Positions 62,201 to 64,000 of a DNA stretch of 64,000 bases are shown here, piece by piece; position 1 is the first letter of the stretch, and each line of letters starts with the position of its first letter. The notes beneath the pieces are model-generated. The model saw only the letters and a program-made list of their open reading frames with translations, had not been told where the DNA came from and did not search any database. Location of the stretch: assembly GCF_036785885.1 (NCBI RefSeq), contig NC_092326.1, forward strand, positions 39,642,287 through 39,706,286. Reading direction: 5' to 3'. Source of the stretch: Coffea arabica (Eukaryota > Streptophyta > Magnoliopsida > Gentianales > Rubiaceae). Both the position numbers and the translations under genes were made by a program.

Positions 62201-63576
62201 TTTGTCGGAAGTCGTATCCATGGCCAAACAACGTAGTTCCCTTCTTATACCCACATTCAACAAGCATATCAATCATATCATGAAAATGGTATACCTCAGT
62301 CAAATGTAGAATCTTCACCCACTGCAACAGTAAAGCAACTGCATATGAGTTACATACACAAGTAACATATTATATTGGACTACTCGGTAAAGGCAATCAA
62401 TCATGAATGAAAAGGAACAGTGACAGCGAGAATTACCCAAGTTCAATAGCTCATTACCATTTACTCATAATAATTTTGGGGAAGGATGATTAAAATGTGG
62501 TAACAACTACTATAAGTTTTAACCTAATGAACTTGCACATAATTTTGCAAAACCACACTTTGTCCTCTTGTATATCCAGAGGAACTTTACTATAAGAGAA
62601 CTAATTTTTAAACTTTTTTTCCTATTCGATGATCCAGGTTAAAGAAATCAGACCCAATACTGATTTTCTGGCATTCTAGGTAGGCATATGCACTACCAAA
62701 AAGCTCCTTTACTAATACACTTAAGCATCTTTCTTCTTTTTTTTTTTTCTTTTTCTCACAAATATAAAAGTCTTCAAGCAAAGTGAGCACTATATGAATA
62801 TTGTTAAGACATACAAACATTACTAAATTGATCAAATTTTCCTTTTAAAATATTTTGGAAAGGGAGCTGAAAAAGGAACAGAGACAGCGAGAATTAAACC
62901 CTCGTTCCCAAGCCAGTAAAAAGGTTCTTAACCGTTGGCTATATTCGATTCCGGAGTCAAGTAACTTACTTGAGCATACCAACTCAGTTAGCATTAAAAG
63001 AACCTTAGCCATTGTGCTATATCCAATTTTAGGCAGGTTAATAAAGCATAGCTGAATCTTAGTTCTGAAAACAAGCAACGAATACCTTCAAATCAAGCAA
63101 CTTAGGCGACCATAACTTGGAAAATCTTACCAGTGCAGGGTCCAAAATATCAATAGCATACAGCCCATAATCATCTTCCGGCACGACTATTTCAATACTA
63201 TCATCCAAAGATTCTACATAGCCTGTAAAAACATCATCCCGAGTAAGAAAAAACAGAGGCAAAAGTTTCAGAATCAGAACTTTAAGAACAAAAGCCATGT
63301 TCATTGAATATGAAATCCCACCAAAAATTTTTAAAAAATAGTAAAAGAATTATTACCGGTTTCAGGATTGTAAAGGGACCAAATCTCCTTCCTGAACTCA
63401 AAATCAGCTAGAAGTAAACGGACCCAGACACGGCTCTCGAACCCGAAGAAGTTCTTCTTCTTAGAGTGAAGAATGGAGCCAGCAATGCCGGACACCAGAA
63501 GGACAGGATCACGGTCGGCAGGCTCGTCGTCAGATTTCTGGCCATTGAAGCAACAGCAAAAGGGGCTGTCGGGCAT
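53239..63576 (-). CDS. LCAT3: Phospholipase A1, LCAT3-like
   Basis: Eleven exons in transcript order: 63576-63357, 63222-63131, 62321-62194, 62013-61878, 60682-60631, 60089-59989, 59746-59564, 58123-57966, 55657-55603, 55158-55105 and 53412-53239. Phases agree and the sum is 1353 nt, 450 residues, against 447 for Arabidopsis LCAT3 as I recall. Motifs in order: [52 protein letters not shown] (nucleophile S177), [32 protein letters not shown] (D384) and ASSHRALL (H409). These triad positions coincide with those I recall for AtLCAT3. The enzyme is an alpha/beta hydrolase that releases the sn-1 fatty acid from phospholipids rather than making sterol esters. LCAT4 is a less similar paralogue. The start is the ATG at 63576; a longer upstream frame lacks conservation. 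Confidence 0.95.
56043..56276 (-). other. Unrecognised 77-codon frame inside LCAT3 intron 8
   Basis: The open frame lies between LCAT3 exons 8 and 9. It has mixed amino-acid composition unlike translated AT-rich intron (for example [19 protein letters not shown]). It matches no family I know. It could be a captured gene fragment or chance. Confidence 0.2.
62868..63050 (-). repeat. Candidate tRNA-derived SINE in LCAT3 intron 2
   Basis: Read on the minus strand it has two A-box-like strings (CAATGGCTAAGGTT and CAACGGTTAAGAACC) and then GAGGGTTTAATTCTCGC, one C-to-T change from a B box. A 28-bp piece from its end (62868-62896) recurs with one mismatch and one indel at 62408-62435 in the same intron. 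No target duplication could be fixed. Confidence 0.4.
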
Positions 63577-64000
63577 GTTTCAGTGACCGGTGCCGGTGGA
63601 AAGCCGGGCGGATGATGTGTTCCGGCGGGTCTGGTTTGGTCCTGGAAATTTTTGGAGGGAGTTGTTAAAAGAAGAATGGGAAGGGTAGGCAATGTGGTTA
63701 TGAACTGTGATCAGTGTGTATTATCATGGAAGTTTGAAAAATGGGTGCCTTAGAGCATGGGCAGGGCAGGGTGGACTTTTTGGAAGAGAAATTTGATTTT
63801 GCTGCTTATCTGTCCAAATTTTTGTGATGATTTCTTCATTCACCTTATCCACTGTTGATCTTGATGGATCTTTCCCTTTCATTGCATGGTTAGTAGCAAG
63901 TCAAATCCAATTTTCGGCTTGCAGGATATAAATAGTTAATTAATTTCTTGGACTATTTATCAAGTAGATTGTGGGTTCAAGTTTAACTTAGCTATAGTGT
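63577..64000 (-). promoter_or_regulatory. LCAT3 5' UTR and promoter region
   Basis: The first ~130 bases upstream of the ATG are less AT-rich and contain an open frame overlapping the gene. They are probably 5' UTR. Beyond them the sequence is AT-rich with no clear TATA box or gene. Confidence 0.45.

Noticed and set aside
1-64000. CRISPR arrays, operons, riboswitches, phage or plasmid origins
   Set aside because: The window is intron-rich plant nuclear DNA; no direct-repeat/spacer arrays or bacterial-type features were seen.

Overview
This is a 64 kb piece of plant nuclear DNA, from a eudicot. Genes have many short exons and AT-rich introns, intergenic DNA is AT-rich, and all seven host proteins match land-plant families. 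The BABY BOOM-type gene and the general protein similarity fit a core eudicot, possibly an asterid, but I cannot name the species. I spliced the exon models by hand from protein homology and checked every one for continuous phase. The summed lengths are multiples of three, and protein lengths agree with family sizes as I recall them.

Layout. At 1-2.05 kb on + is the 3' end of a CMP-sialic-acid/nucleotide-sugar transporter-like gene. At 3.9-10.7 kb on + is gamma-SNAP (9 exons, one intron with U12-type AT-AG splice signals). The stretch 11.5-18.0 kb is a transposon island. It holds a PIF/Harbinger element with an open two-gene set (Myb/SANT-like ORF1 and DDE transposase), then a hAT-like non-autonomous element with a perfect 8-bp target duplication, and inside that a small MITE with Harbinger-like ends. 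At 18.5-29.0 kb on + is an ARIADNE RBR E3 ubiquitin ligase (15 exons). At 31.8-35.7 kb on - is a TMEM62-like membrane metallophosphoesterase. At 37.3-39.0 kb on + is a plastid Ycf20-like protein. At 40.6-44.5 kb on - is a BABY BOOM/AINTEGUMENTA-like double-AP2 transcription factor (9 exons, including a 9-nt microexon). The stretch 44.5-53.2 kb is gene-free and rich in microsatellites. At 53.2-63.6 kb on - is an LCAT3-type phospholipase A1 (11 exons).

The host genes do not form one pathway. They cover Golgi transport, SNARE recycling, ubiquitination, a membrane phosphoesterase, photoprotection, embryo/meristem identity and lipid hydrolysis. Their order is informative: from memory, the Arabidopsis neighbours of ARI8 (a Ycf20-like gene) and of LCAT3 (the metallophosphoesterase) are interleaved here, as if this window keeps an older order that polyploidy later split.

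I found no wholly new biological system. The items most worth a second look are the U12 AT-AG intron in gamma-SNAP, the apparently intact Harbinger element with palindromic subterminal repeats, its neighbouring MITE nested in a hAT element, and the long regulatory desert upstream of BABY BOOM.
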